From contig NZ_BAAAOH010000001.1 in the NCBI RefSeq assembly GCF_039530225.1, positions 2,046,001 through 2,110,000 on the forward strand: a stretch of 64,000 bases of DNA. The letters are read 5' to 3'. The translations under genes and the position numbers were made by a program. The notes beneath the pieces were generated by a model that was not told where the DNA came from, did not search any database, and saw only the letters and a program-made list of their open reading frames with translations. The number at the start of each line of letters is the position of its first letter. Position 1 is the first letter of the stretch. Of the stretch, positions 8,965-18,184 are shown one piece after another. This stretch comes from Microbacterium pumilum (lineage in GTDB: Bacteria; Actinomycetota; Actinomycetes; Actinomycetales; Microbacteriaceae).

Positions 8965-9944
8965 GAAGCGGATCCGTCCGCAACCCCGGGTGCCACGGCA
9001 TCCGTCCGTGCAGCGTGCCGCGAGGCGTCGCCCTTGGACGAGCCCGTGCGGCGCTTGGTGTGGACCGCCCACAGCGCGGCCACCGCGAGACCCGCGATGA
9101 TGTCCCAGATGCCCCACCACCCGGCGACGATCGCCATGCCGCCCAGACCCCCGAAGAACGTGAAGACGAGCCCAAGGCCGAGGCCTGCGTTGCGGATGCC
9201 GACTTCGAACGTCATCGCCTTGCGCTCGCGGGTGCCGAGTCCGCCGATGACCGCGGTGCCATAGCCGATAGCCAGCGCCACGGCGTCGTGGATGAACACG
9301 ACCACCAGGATGACGCCGAGGAAGGCGATGAAGAACGCCCAATTGCCGGCGAGCGCCGCAACGATGAAGCCCACCAGCGCCAGGAGCGAGAACCACTTCA
9401 CGAACGGCTGGACCCGCGTCGCGAACACCGGGAACTTGGCCCGGATCAGCAGACCCGCCAGGAACGGCACGCCGATGATCAGGAAGACGTCGATGAGCAT
9501 CTGCAACGGGTCGAGCTGCACGGACTCCAGCAGCGTCCGCGCGGTCGGATGCAGCGAGCCCCAGAACGCCACGCTCAGCGGCAGCACGAAGATGTAGATC
9601 AGGTTCGACACGCCGGTCATCGACACCGACAGGGCCACGTTGCCGCCCGAGCGATGCGTGAGCACCTGCGAGATGTTGCCCGGCGGGCAGCACGCCACGA
9701 GGATCATGCCGAGCGCCATCGACGGCGTGACGGGCAGGATGAGGGTGAGGCAGAACGTCACCGCGGGCAGCACGATCAGCTGCGCGAGGATCGCGATGAC
9801 GAACGGCTTCGGCTTGCGGGCGACGACCTTGAAGTCGCTTGGGGAGGTGTCGAGCGCGATTCCGAACATGATGAGCGCCAGGACGACGTTGAGGATCACG
9901 AGGGTCGCCGGGTTGAAGTTCAGGACGACGTCGTCGATGTTCAT
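8961..9944 (-). CDS. Bile acid:sodium symporter family (BASS/SBF) transporter
   Basis: A 327-residue membrane protein of the SBF/BASS family with about nine hydrophobic segments. The family stretch VACCPPGNISQVLTHRSGGN near residues 75-95 and FEVGIRNAGLGLGL near 240 are clear. Known members move organic anions such as bile acids, pantoate or keto acids with sodium. ATG at 9944 overlaps the stop of the flavin monooxygenase gene (ATGA) and its own stop overlaps the epimerase start. The coupling suggests that the two enzymes act on whatever it transports (inference). Confidence 0.9.
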   Translation of the reverse strand: MNIDDVVLNFNPATLVILNVVLALIMFGIALDTSPSDFKVVARKPKPFVIAILAQLIVLPAVTFCLTLILPVTPSMALGMILVACCPPGNISQVLTHRSGGNVALSVSMTGVSNLIYIFVLPLSVAFWGSLHPTARTLLESVQLDPLQMLIDVFLIIGVPFLAGLLIRAKFPVFATRVQPFVKWFSLLALVGFIVAALAGNWAFFIAFLGVILVVVFIHDAVALAIGYGTAVIGGLGTRERKAMTFEVGIRNAGLGLGLVFTFFGGLGGMAIVAGWWGIWDIIAGLAVAALWAVHTKRRTGSSKGDASRHAARTDAVAPGVADGSAS

Positions 9945-11356
9945 GACGAGACCTGCCTCGTCGCGGCGCCGCGACGACCGTGCTTCGAACGACCCAGCAC
10001 ACGAGCGATCCGACGGCGACCCTCGGCCGCTGCATCCGGATCTTCGCGCAGGCTTCCGGCCGCCTCGCGCACCGCGTGCCGGTACGCGTCCTTGTTGACG
10101 TAGTACGACATGCGCTCGAGCGCGAGGTAGTGGTAGCCGCCGGTCAGATCGGGCCACGGCTCGTCGGCGACGCGGCGCCGGAAGTCCGCGGCCGCATCCG
10201 GGCGGTCCGTGAGCGCCGAGAGGTACTGGGCGATCAGCTCGGCCTGCTCGTAGCGCCCCTGCCAGCCGATGCCGGACGCCTCGATCATGCCCATGACGTA
10301 AAGCCCGTTGAACGACGGCGGGAAGACGTTGAGGAACAGCGAGGGGGAGTAGCCGCTCCAGTTGAGCTCGCTGCGATCGACGAACGGGTAGTCGAGGGAA
10401 TAGCCGGTGGCGAGCAGCACCAGGTCGTAGTCGCCGCTCGAGCCGTCGCGGAAATGGACGGTCTCGCCGTCGAACCTGTCGACGTCGGCGCGGACGCGGA
10501 GGTCGCCCTGGCCGAGGTGATTCAGGATCAGCGTGTTGACGATGGGATGCGACTCGTACAGCTTGTAGTCGGGCTTGGGGAAGCCGAAGTGCACCGGGTC
10601 GCCCGTGAACGCCTTGAGCACGCGCGTGTCGATGAACTGCTTGATGCGCGCGGGCATCGGCCTTCCCTGGTTGAGGGTGTCGGACGGGCGGCCGAACAGG
10701 TAGCGCGGAACGAAGTAGTACCCGCGGCGAACACTCATGTCGACGGATGCCGCGTGGTGGACGGCGTCCACGGCGATGTCGCAGCCGGAGTTGCCGGCAC
10801 CGATGATGAGGACGCGCTTGCCGGTGAGCTGCTGCGCGCTCTTGTAGGCGCTGGTGTGGAGGAGTTCCCCGGTGAACTCACCGCGGAATGAGGGCACGTT
10901 CGGCTCGGCGAGCGTTCCGTTCGCGAGGATCACCCCGGCGTAGCGCTGCTCGACGATCGTGCCGGCGGTCGCTGAGCCTGTCGAAGGGCCCTCGGCCCGC
11001 AGCATCCACGCACCGTCCCCCTCACGCTCGACTTCGGTCACACGCGTGTCGAAGCGGAATCGCTCGGTGAGCCCGAAGTGGTCGGCGAAGTCGCGGAAGT
11101 ACCTCAGCAGGGTGCGATGACCCGGATAGTCGGCATCCGAGTCCATCGGGAACTCCGCGAACTCGGTCGTCGTGCGGGACGAGATGAGATGCGCGGACTC
11201 GTACATCGTCGAGCGCGGATTGTCGATGTCCCACAGCCCACCGACGCCCTTCGACGCCTCGTAGCCGTCGAAGGCGACGCCCGCCCTCTGCAGCGCCCGC
11301 GCGACGGCGAGCCCCGACGGGCCTGCGCCGATCACCGCATATCGGTGCTCGTCCAT
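9941..11356 (-). CDS. Flavin-containing monooxygenase
   Basis: A 471-residue FAD- and NADPH-dependent monooxygenase. The FAD motif GAGPSG is at residues 10-15, the NADP motif GAGNSG is near 189, and the FMO identifying motif F-x-G-x-x-x-H-x-x-x-Y reads FTGELLHTSAY. ATG at 11356 is preferred for its GGGAG and AAGG ribosome signals; an ATG 18 bp upstream is possible. Residues around 137-146 (GPSTGSATAG) are encoded by a copy of the short repeat CTTCGACAGGCTCAG, an apparent in-frame insertion in a surface loop. First gene of the coupled monooxygenase-symporter-SDR set. Substrate unknown (heteroatom or Baeyer-Villiger oxidation). Confidence 0.9.
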   Translation of the reverse strand: MDEHRYAVIGAGPSGLAVARALQRAGVAFDGYEASKGVGGLWDIDNPRSTMYESAHLISSRTTTEFAEFPMDSDADYPGHRTLLRYFRDFADHFGLTERFRFDTRVTEVEREGDGAWMLRAEGPSTGSATAGTIVEQRYAGVILANGTLAEPNVPSFRGEFTGELLHTSAYKSAQQLTGKRVLIIGAGNSGCDIAVDAVHHAASVDMSVRRGYYFVPRYLFGRPSDTLNQGRPMPARIKQFIDTRVLKAFTGDPVHFGFPKPDYKLYESHPIVNTLILNHLGQGDLRVRADVDRFDGETVHFRDGSSGDYDLVLLATGYSLDYPFVDRSELNWSGYSPSLFLNVFPPSFNGLYVMGMIEASGIGWQGRYEQAELIAQYLSALTDRPDAAADFRRRVADEPWPDLTGGYHYLALERMSYYVNKDAYRHAVREAAGSLREDPDAAAEGRRRIARVLGRSKHGRRGAATRQVSS

Positions 11357-11483
11357 CCTTCTCCCACACGTCATCGTGCCGGACCCCTCGCCCGGACAAC
11401 CTCTCGATGTTAGCCGCTCTTAACTGAGACTCCTGAGTGGGAGCAGAACGGGTGACGAGTCAAGGTGCGCTGGATGCCGCGGC

Positions 11484-12278
11484 TCAGCCGGCCAGGAAGG
11501 GCACGGCTGCGGCGGTGATCTGCGCGATCATGTCCTCGTCGGAGATGGTGGGGGTCCCGTCGCCCGGCTGCAGTCCGTAGTCGCCGAAGCTCGAGTGACT
11601 CGCACCCGAGATCTCGACGAGTTCGGCTTCCTCTGGCAGAAGGTGGCGGTTGTCGGCGATCTTCTCCGGTGTCGACAGCCCGTCCTCGCTGCCGGCGATG
11701 CTGAGCACCCCGATCGAGGAGTCCGAGATGTCCGTCGCGCAGTACGACGCGAACAGGATGAGCTGCCCGGCGTCGGCCGCCAGCTGACACGCCTTCACGC
11801 CTCCCAGCGAGTGGCCGCCGACCGCCCATTCGTCGACCTCGGGAGCCAGGTCGGTGAACGTCGACAGGGGCCGTAGGTCGAAGAAGGCGAGGTTGAGCCA
11901 CGGCTTGACGATGACGACCGTCGTGCCCTCGGCGACCAGGCCCGACAGCTTCGACGCGTATGCCCACGGGTCGACCTTCGCACCCGGATAGAACACCAGG
12001 CCGTCGCCGGTGGCGCCCGAGGCCGGTGACATCACGATCGCGGCACCGTCATCCGTGATCTCGACCGCAGGGTCGGACTTCACCGCGGCCAGCGGCTCGG
12101 GTTCCGCGGCCATCACGCCGACCTGGCTGTAGACGACGATCGCGATCACCGCGAGCACGATGACGGCGCCGAGGATACCGAACACCCAGGCCGCGATCCT
12201 CCGGCCGCGCCGGCGAGGCCTCGCACGGGGGCGGTCTGTCGCGGGCGGCTGGTCCTCCGCGGGGTCGCGAGCCGTCAC
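11484..12278 (-). CDS. Membrane-anchored alpha/beta hydrolase
   Basis: A 264-residue protein with an Arg-rich N-terminus, one transmembrane segment at about residues 28-50 and an extracytoplasmic alpha/beta-hydrolase domain. The nucleophile elbow GGHSLGG is near residue 154, and a late [12 protein letters not shown] segment supplies the expected histidine. It resembles the alpha/beta hydrolase family 5 set found in many actinobacteria. GTG at 12278 overlaps the mtlD stop by 4 bp, so it is cotranslated with mannitol genes, although no role in mannitol use is evident. Substrate unknown. A 127-bp gap separates it from the monooxygenase gene downstream. Confidence 0.83.
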   Translation of the reverse strand: MTARDPAEDQPPATDRPRARPRRRGRRIAAWVFGILGAVIVLAVIAIVVYSQVGVMAAEPEPLAAVKSDPAVEITDDGAAIVMSPASGATGDGLVFYPGAKVDPWAYASKLSGLVAEGTTVVIVKPWLNLAFFDLRPLSTFTDLAPEVDEWAVGGHSLGGVKACQLAADAGQLILFASYCATDISDSSIGVLSIAGSEDGLSTPEKIADNRHLLPEEAELVEISGASHSSFGDYGLQPGDGTPTISDEDMIAQITAAAVPFLAG

Positions 12279-13429
12279 TCCACGAGCTCGGACTGCCGCG
12301 TGCCGACCACCGCCGCCACCTTTGCGAAGAGCGGGTGATCCGGGTCGAGCCCGGTGACCGCGGCCGTGAAGGTCGCGGCATCCTGCTCGCGCAGCATCCG
12401 CTGCAGGTCCACGGACTGCGCATCTTCGGGATCGTCGAACGCGAGGGCGGCGCCCATCGCACCCACCAGGGCGTCGACCGACAGGCCCTGCTCGGCGGCT
12501 TCGGCGGCCGGACCCACGAATCGCTCATGACGCGAGAGCTTGCGCAGCGGCTGTCGTCCCACTCGCCACACGGTGTCGGGGAGCAGCGGATTGCGGAATC
12601 GCCTGAGGATCGTCGAGCGGTACTCGGCGAGGTCAGCGGGGTCGAGTCCGTGCTTCGCTGCGAGCAGAGCGGATGTCTCCTCGAGCGTTGCGGCGACCTT
12701 GGCGGCGATCGCATCATCAGCGAGGGCGTCCGAGATCTTCTCGACTCCTGCTGCCGCGCCGAAGTAGGCCGTCGTCGCGTGACCTGTGTTGACGGTGAAG
12801 AGCTTGCGCTCGATGTAGGGCTCGAGGTCCTCGACGAAGTGCGCCTGGGGGATCTTCGGCGGATCGTCGCCGAACGGCGGCCGCTCGATCGCCCATTCGA
12901 AGAACGGCTCGACAGTGACGTCGACCCCGGCTCCTTCGGGCTGACCCGGCACGATGCGGTCGACGGCGGTGTTCGCGAAGACCGCCCGGCTCGCGAGGGC
13001 ATCCCAGGTCTCGGCGGCGAGCTCCTTGACCTCGTCGCGCAGCAGGTCCGTCGCGTTGATCGCGTTCTCGCACGCCATGATCTGCAGCGGCGGCGAGGCC
13101 GGGTCTCGCAGTGCGAGACCGGACAGGATGTGCGGCGCCACGAACTTCAGAATGGTCGGACCGACCGCTGTCGTGACCACGTTGGCGGTCGAGATCTCCT
13201 CGACGAGCTCGTCAGGATGCGTCGCACTGTTGATCGCGCGGAACCCGGTGACCACGCGATCGCGGCCGCCCTCGCCGACCTCATGCACGGTGTACTGCGA
13301 GACCGCGTTGATGGCATCCACGAGCGGGGCCGCGACATCCGAGAACACGAGCTCGTATCCGCCCTCGTGCAGCAGCAGACCGACGAAGCCGCGCCCGATG
13401 TTGCCGGCTCCGAAGTGGACAGCCTTCAC
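12275..13429 (-). CDS. mtlD: Mannitol-1-phosphate 5-dehydrogenase
   Basis: A 384-residue long-chain polyol dehydrogenase that oxidises mannitol-1-phosphate to fructose-6-phosphate with NAD. The N-terminal GAGNIGRGF dinucleotide motif at residues 8-16 and the catalytic-region [11 protein letters not shown] near residue 214 match MtlD. ATG at 13429 overlaps the mtlF stop (ATGA). The order mtlA-mtlF-mtlD on this strand covers uptake, phosphorylation and entry into glycolysis. Length is usual for the family. Confidence 0.95.
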   Translation of the reverse strand: MKAVHFGAGNIGRGFVGLLLHEGGYELVFSDVAAPLVDAINAVSQYTVHEVGEGGRDRVVTGFRAINSATHPDELVEEISTANVVTTAVGPTILKFVAPHILSGLALRDPASPPLQIMACENAINATDLLRDEVKELAAETWDALASRAVFANTAVDRIVPGQPEGAGVDVTVEPFFEWAIERPPFGDDPPKIPQAHFVEDLEPYIERKLFTVNTGHATTAYFGAAAGVEKISDALADDAIAAKVAATLEETSALLAAKHGLDPADLAEYRSTILRRFRNPLLPDTVWRVGRQPLRKLSRHERFVGPAAEAAEQGLSVDALVGAMGAALAFDDPEDAQSVDLQRMLREQDAATFTAAVTGLDPDHPLFAKVAAVVGTRQSELVE

Positions 13430-13866
13430 GACACGCCCGCGGCTGACACGAGGGTGAAGAGCTCCTCCGGGCTCTGCGCGGCCTTGAGCTTCGCGACCTC
13501 GTCCTCATCCGAGAACAGGATCGCGATCTGAGACAGGATCTCGAGGTGCTCGTCGCCCTTGCCCGCGATCCCCACGACGAAGGTGACGGGCTCGCCGCCC
13601 CAGTCGACGCCACCGTCGTAACGCACGACGGAGAGGGCGGAATCGAGGATCGTGTGCTTCGTCTCGTTGGTGCCGTGGGGGATCGCCAACTCGCTCCCCA
13701 TGTACGTCGACACGGTCTGCTCGCGCTGCTGCATGGCGTCGTAGTACTCGCTCGTGACGGCGCCTGCCGCCTCGAGGATGTCGGCGGCTTCCTTCATCGC
13801 CTCCTCGCGGGTGGCGCTGCCGGAGTGGATGCGGACCTGACCCAGGCTCAGAACCTCACGTGCCAT
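13426..13866 (-). CDS. mtlF: PTS mannitol transporter subunit IIA
   Basis: A 146-residue EIIA of the mannitol/fructose family. The phosphorylated histidine is H64 in AIPHGT, and the surrounding [11 protein letters not shown] segment is typical. It accepts phosphate from HPr and passes it to the IIB domain of MtlA. ATG at 13866 is preceded by GAAGGG. It is separated from mtlA by 247 bp that contain a large hairpin, whereas it overlaps mtlD. Confidence 0.95.
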   Translation of the reverse strand: MAREVLSLGQVRIHSGSATREEAMKEAADILEAAGAVTSEYYDAMQQREQTVSTYMGSELAIPHGTNETKHTILDSALSVVRYDGGVDWGGEPVTFVVGIAGKGDEHLEILSQIAILFSDEDEVAKLKAAQSPEELFTLVSAAGVS

Positions 13867-14040
13867 GATGATCGCCCTTCTTTGGTTGACGGATGCTGCT
13901 GTTCGATCTTTCGCGCCGGTTTCAGCCTAGGCTCGGCGACGCTCGCGGTGGGGTGCTGTGTTCGGTCGGGTTCGGCCGGAGGGTCGGCTCGCCGCCGCAA
14001 CGGCGACTCGTCAACCCTGGCTGCGAGACTCCTTCTCTTG

Positions 14041-14074
14041 CCGGCCTCGCAGCCCTAGGGGGCTGCGAGGCCGG
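14041..14074 (-). terminator. Perfect 15-bp hairpin between mtlA and mtlF
   Basis: CCGGCCTCGCAGCCC at 14041-14055 pairs perfectly with GGGCTGCGAGGCCGG ending at 14074, with a loop of about 4 nt. A third copy of GGCCTCGCAGC lies at 14091-14100 and could form an alternative pairing. There is no U-tract on the minus strand. It may be an intrinsic terminator, an RNA stabiliser, or a device that lowers mtlF-mtlD expression relative to mtlA. Confidence 0.6.
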
Positions 14075-14113
14075 GGCATCTCGCCGGCCGGCCTCGCAGC
14101 GGTCTTTGCGTGC

Positions 14114-15682
14114 CTAGACACTCTCCCCGTGCTGGGCACGGACCAGGTCCACGACCTCGTCGTACTTCGGCGAGTTCATGAAGTTATCGACCGACACGTG
14201 CACCGAGTTCGGAGACTGCGCCTTCGCGCGGTCCGTCAGCTGCTGCTGCGTGATGACGAGATCGGCCGAGCCGTCGAGAGCCGCGATCGCCTTGTTCACG
14301 ACCGTGACATCGTCGATGCCCGCCTTCTTGATCTTGTTGCGCAGCACGCTCGCGCCCATCGCCGAAGAACCCATGCCCGCGTCGCACGCGAACACGATGC
14401 TCTTGATCTCGCGCTCGGTCATGGTCGCCGGGTCGATGCCGCCACCGGCCTGCGTCACCGCGCCGCCACGGAGCCCGCCGAGGGCATCGGACGACTTGCC
14501 CTTCGCCGCCTCGGTCTGCGTGATCGCGGCGCCGAACGCGTCATCCGTCGCGGCCATCGCCTCGAGGTCACGCTTGCGCGAGGCCCGCAGGATGATCGCC
14601 GTGAGGACGAACGTGACGGCCGCGGCGAGGATCACCGACAGGATGACCGCGAAGTACTTGCCGCTCGCGGTCTGCGCGAGAACCGCGAAGATGCTCCCCG
14701 GTGCCGCCGGTGCGCGAAGCGCGCCGCCGAGCAGCATGTTCGTCGTCACACCGGTCGCGCCACCCGCGATGAGGGCGAGGATCACCATCGGCTTCATGAG
14801 GGCGTACGGGAAGTACACCTCGTGGATGCCGCCGAAGAACTGGATGATCGCCGCGCCCGGGGCTGAGGCCCGCGCCGCGCCGATGCCGAAGAACGTGAAC
14901 GCGAGCAGCAGACCGACGCCGGGGCCGGGGTTGGCCTCGAGGAGGAAGAGGATCGAGGATCCTTCCTCCGCGGACTGCTGGATGCCGAGCGGCGTCAGCA
15001 CGCCGTGGTTGATGGCGTTGTTGAGGAACAGCACCTTCGCCGGCTCGATGATGATGCTGGTGAGTGGCAGCAGGTTGTTCTCGACCAGCCAGTTCACCGC
15101 GTTGCTGAGGATCTGCATCAGGCCGTTGACGAGCCAGGCGATCGGGTAGAACCCGATGACTGCCATCACGAAGCCCCAGATGCCTGCTGAGAACATGTTG
15201 ACGAGCATCTCGAAGCCCGCCCTGATCTTGCCGTCCCACAGGCTGTCGAGCCACTTCATCGTGTAGGCCGCGAGTGGCGCCATGATCATCGCGCCGATGA
15301 ACATGTGGACCTGTCCGAGCGGCTTGGCGTCGGGATCGGCGGCGAGGGCCGCCGCGTTGAACTGGGCGATCAGGAAGTCGGAGCCCGCGATCGCGCCCAT
15401 CACGCCGATCGAGGCGACGACGCCGCCGCGGACGCCGTAGACGATATTGCCGCCGGTGTAGGCGATGATGATCGGCAGCAGGTAGTGGATGAACGGCCCC
15501 ACAATGGTTGCGAGGTCCGCGTTCGGTGTCCACCCGACATCGATGAAGAACGCGGTGAAGATGCCCCACGCGATGAGTGCGGGGATGTTCGGCATGATCA
15601 TGCCGGACAGGAACGTGCCGAAGCGCTGGACTCCGACCCGTACCGTGCTGGTGCCCTTCGCGGGCGCCGACGCCGTTGTCAT
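14114..15682 (-). CDS. mtlA: PTS mannitol transporter subunit IICB
   Basis: A 522-residue mannitol permease with an EIIC membrane domain (about residues 15-370, several hydrophobic segments, GGIHE at 284-288) and a C-terminal EIIB domain (from about 425) with the phosphocysteine C433 in FACDAGMGSS. It lacks a fused IIA, which is supplied by mtlF. It imports mannitol and releases mannitol-1-phosphate. ATG at 15682 follows GAAGGAGAGA. The linker between domains (about residues 370-425) is Ala/Gly rich. Confidence 0.95.
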   Translation of the reverse strand: MTTASAPAKGTSTVRVGVQRFGTFLSGMIMPNIPALIAWGIFTAFFIDVGWTPNADLATIVGPFIHYLLPIIIAYTGGNIVYGVRGGVVASIGVMGAIAGSDFLIAQFNAAALAADPDAKPLGQVHMFIGAMIMAPLAAYTMKWLDSLWDGKIRAGFEMLVNMFSAGIWGFVMAVIGFYPIAWLVNGLMQILSNAVNWLVENNLLPLTSIIIEPAKVLFLNNAINHGVLTPLGIQQSAEEGSSILFLLEANPGPGVGLLLAFTFFGIGAARASAPGAAIIQFFGGIHEVYFPYALMKPMVILALIAGGATGVTTNMLLGGALRAPAAPGSIFAVLAQTASGKYFAVILSVILAAAVTFVLTAIILRASRKRDLEAMAATDDAFGAAITQTEAAKGKSSDALGGLRGGAVTQAGGGIDPATMTEREIKSIVFACDAGMGSSAMGASVLRNKIKKAGIDDVTVVNKAIAALDGSADLVITQQQLTDRAKAQSPNSVHVSVDNFMNSPKYDEVVDLVRAQHGESV

Positions 15683-15742
15683 GTGCTTTGTCTCTCCTTC
15701 TTCTCGTTCTTCCCCAGCCGCGGGAAGCGGGCTGGGGTGCGG

Positions 15743-17434
15743 CTAAACCGCGACGGTGCTGTTCTGAGCTGCGGCGGCGCGCGCCGCGTCTCGGGCGGAT
15801 GCCGCGTCGTTCGCGGCGAGTGCAGCTCCGGCGATGACACGGGCATCGTCGATCGAGTGCTGCAGCAGGGTCGCCCGCACATCGGCGAGCGCAGTGGGTG
15901 CCATCGACAGGCTCGTCGCGCCGAGCCCGACGAGGACGACGGCGAGCAGCGGGTCGGCCGCAGCCTCACCGCAGATCCCGACGGGTTTGCCGTGGATGCG
16001 ACCGGCGTCGCCCACCTCGCGGATGAGGCGGAGGACCGCCGGGTGCCAGGGATCCTGGAACGAGGCCACCGAACCGAGCAGCCGGTCGGCCGCCAGCGTG
16101 TACTGGGTGAGGTCGTTCGTGCCGATCGAGGCGAAGTCCGCGCTCTCGAGGATGCGGTCGGCCAGCAGGGCCGACGACGGCACCTCCACCATGACGCCGG
16201 CCGTGCGGATGCCGTAATCCCTCGCGATCGCCGTGAAGTACTCGGTCTCTTCGACCGTCGCGATCATGGGGGCCATCACCCAGAGGTCTGCGGGGCCGTC
16301 CGGCAGACTGCGGGTCGCGGCATCCGCCTGCGCCAGGGCGGTCAGCTGTTCGCGCAGGATGTCCTCGCTCGCCCGCAGTGCACGGATGCCGCGGAGCCCG
16401 AGGGCCGGGTTCTCCTCGTGCGCATCGTTGAGGAAGGGCAGCGGCTTGTCGGCGCCCGCGTCGAGCACCCGCACGACGACCTTCTTTCCGGGGAACGCCG
16501 CGAGGAGCTTGGTGTACGACTGCTGCTGCTGCTCGATCGTCGGCGCGCTGCCGGAGCTCAGGAACAGGAACTCGGTGCGGAAGAGCCCGACGCCCTCCGC
16601 GCCGAGCGCGACGGCCTCGATCGCGCCGTCGGGGTTGCCGAGGTTCGCGAGCAGCGGGACAGGGGTTCCATCGGCGAGAGCACCATCGGTGATGGGGGCC
16701 GAGATGGCCGATGCCCGAGCCGCCGCGCGATGCTCGGCTCGTTCGAGCTCTTCGCCGGTCGGTTCCGTCGTGACGACGCCGGCTGCGGCATCCACGATCA
16801 CCATCTCGCCCTCGACGAGGTCTTTCGCGGCCTGGACGCCGACGACCGCGACGATCGACTTCTCTCTCGCCAGGATCGCAGTGTGCGAAGTCGGTCCGCC
16901 CTCGGTGGTCACCAGGGCAAGCACCTTGTCGAGGTCGAGGAGTGCCGTATCGGCGGGAGCGAGGTCCTTCGCGACGAGCACGAACGGATGCCCGGGGTCG
17001 GGCACTCCCGGAGCCGCGACACCGCGGAGCTTCGCGATCACCCGCTGCGCCACGTCGTCGAGATCGGCCGCGCGCTCGCCGAGGTAGCCGCCGAGCGCCG
17101 TGAGCTGGTCGCGGAACGACGCGAACGCGTCGAACACCGCCCATTCGCCGGTGCGGCCCTGTGCGACCCGGGTGGCGACCTCGTCGGCGAGCGACGGGTC
17201 CTCCGCCATCATCGCCTGCGCCTCGAGAACGTCCCGCGCCGCACCGCCTGCGAGAGCTCCGCGTTCTTCGAGCTCGCGCGCGACCGCCGCGACGGCCTCA
17301 CTCACGCGGGCTTTCTCCTCGTCCGCCGTGAGCGCGCTCGGCGCATCGCTCGGAGCCGGCAGCGGCTCCGCCATGCGGGCTACGGGTCCCTGTGCGACCC
17401 CGAGCCCGATTCCTACTCCGCGCAACTCGACCAT
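15743..17434 (-). CDS. ptsI: Phosphoenolpyruvate-protein phosphotransferase (PTS Enzyme I)
   Basis: A 563-residue Enzyme I that takes phosphate from PEP and passes it to HPr. The active histidine is H184 in TTEGGPTSHTAI. The PEP-binding TIM-barrel part shows GVGLFRTEFLFL near residue 285, LRGIRAL near 360 and the late GICGEAAADP. ATG at 17434 lies 3 bp after the ptsH stop, so the two are cotranslated. A 60-bp gap separates it from mtlA. Placing ptsH-ptsI at the head of a mannitol operon ties general PTS supply to this locus. Confidence 0.95.
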   Translation of the reverse strand: MVELRGVGIGLGVAQGPVARMAEPLPAPSDAPSALTADEEKARVSEAVAAVARELEERGALAGGAARDVLEAQAMMAEDPSLADEVATRVAQGRTGEWAVFDAFASFRDQLTALGGYLGERAADLDDVAQRVIAKLRGVAAPGVPDPGHPFVLVAKDLAPADTALLDLDKVLALVTTEGGPTSHTAILAREKSIVAVVGVQAAKDLVEGEMVIVDAAAGVVTTEPTGEELERAEHRAAARASAISAPITDGALADGTPVPLLANLGNPDGAIEAVALGAEGVGLFRTEFLFLSSGSAPTIEQQQQSYTKLLAAFPGKKVVVRVLDAGADKPLPFLNDAHEENPALGLRGIRALRASEDILREQLTALAQADAATRSLPDGPADLWVMAPMIATVEETEYFTAIARDYGIRTAGVMVEVPSSALLADRILESADFASIGTNDLTQYTLAADRLLGSVASFQDPWHPAVLRLIREVGDAGRIHGKPVGICGEAAADPLLAVVLVGLGATSLSMAPTALADVRATLLQHSIDDARVIAGAALAANDAASARDAARAAAAQNSTVAV

Positions 17435-17437
17435 GGT

Positions 17438-17713
17438 CTACTCCGCATCGTGGTCGGTCGAGAGCAGATCGGCAAGGGTGTCGAGCACAGAATCTGCGCC
17501 GTCCCCGTCCGCCGTGAGCGTCACATAGTCCCCCTGCTCGATCCCGAGGGCGATCACGCCCAGGATGCTGGCGGCATTGATGGGGCTGCCGGCATCCTTC
17601 GCGAGCGTGACCGGGATGCCGGCATCCTTCGCCGCCTGCGCGAACATCTTCGCGGGGCGCGCGTGCAGGCCGTGGGCCGAACCGATCCGCACCGTTCGTG
17701 TGATGACTGCCAT
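17438..17713 (-). CDS. ptsH: Phosphocarrier protein HPr
   Basis: A 91-residue HPr. Phosphorylation histidine H17 lies in GLHARPA. The region corresponding to the regulatory serine is SPINAASILG at residues 43-52. It relays phosphate from Enzyme I to EIIA proteins, here first of all MtlF, and probably also to the PRD regulator encoded divergently. It is located between a stand-alone IIB gene and ptsI. Confidence 0.95.
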   Translation of the reverse strand: MAVITRTVRIGSAHGLHARPAKMFAQAAKDAGIPVTLAKDAGSPINAASILGVIALGIEQGDYVTLTADGDGADSVLDTLADLLSTDHDAE

Positions 17714-17760
17714 GGGGTCGACCTCTCTGTCGTCTGTGGGTGGCGTTCGTGTCGCCGATA

Positions 17761-18108
17761 TCAGGGCCGTGCTGCGCCGCCCGCGGTCGGAAGGGTCCCC
17801 CCGGAGCCTCCGACCGCGGCGCGGACGAGTTCGAGCGTCCGCGTGCCGTCAATGTCCGAGAAGATGTCGGACGGCAGCAGCACCACCGTCGTACCGCGGG
17901 CCGCGGCATCCCGCTCGATTCGCGCGAGCGCGTGAACGAGATGCGGCCCGACGAGCACGACGTCGGCGGCATCGAGGTCGATGGGCAGCGACTTCTCGGT
18001 GCCTGCGAAAGCGGAGTAGGCCAGTCCCTGGTCGTGGGCGGCGTGCCGCACGCGCTGGGCGACGAACGTGCTCGACGCGCCTGCCCCGCAGACCACCAGG
18101 ATCCTCAT
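17761..18108 (-). CDS. Stand-alone PTS IIB protein, lactose/cellobiose type
   Basis: A 115-residue IIB-like protein with the phosphocysteine loop VVCGAGASSTF (C7) and the compact fold of the lactose/cellobiose IIB family. No matching IIA or IIC is encoded in the window, so the transport partner is missing or elsewhere. It is the first gene of the minus-strand run IIB-ptsH-ptsI-mtlA-mtlF-mtlD. It might serve a remote permease or act as a phosphorylation-dependent regulator (inference). The C-terminus is a Gly/Ala/Pro tail. Confidence 0.85.
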   Translation of the reverse strand: MRILVVCGAGASSTFVAQRVRHAAHDQGLAYSAFAGTEKSLPIDLDAADVVLVGPHLVHALARIERDAAARGTTVVLLPSDIFSDIDGTRTLELVRAAVGGSGGTLPTAGGAARP

Positions 18109-18184
18109 CGATCCGCCTCTCTTTCCGCCATTCTTGTGAAAACGCTGGGAGCCGACAACCAGGCCTGTTTCCGCGGGGGCGGAA

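Noticed and set aside
8965..10035. Upstream extension of the epimerase frame to 675 codons
   Set aside because: The extension lies inside the symporter gene in another frame; the GTG at 8964 gives a normal SDR N-terminus.
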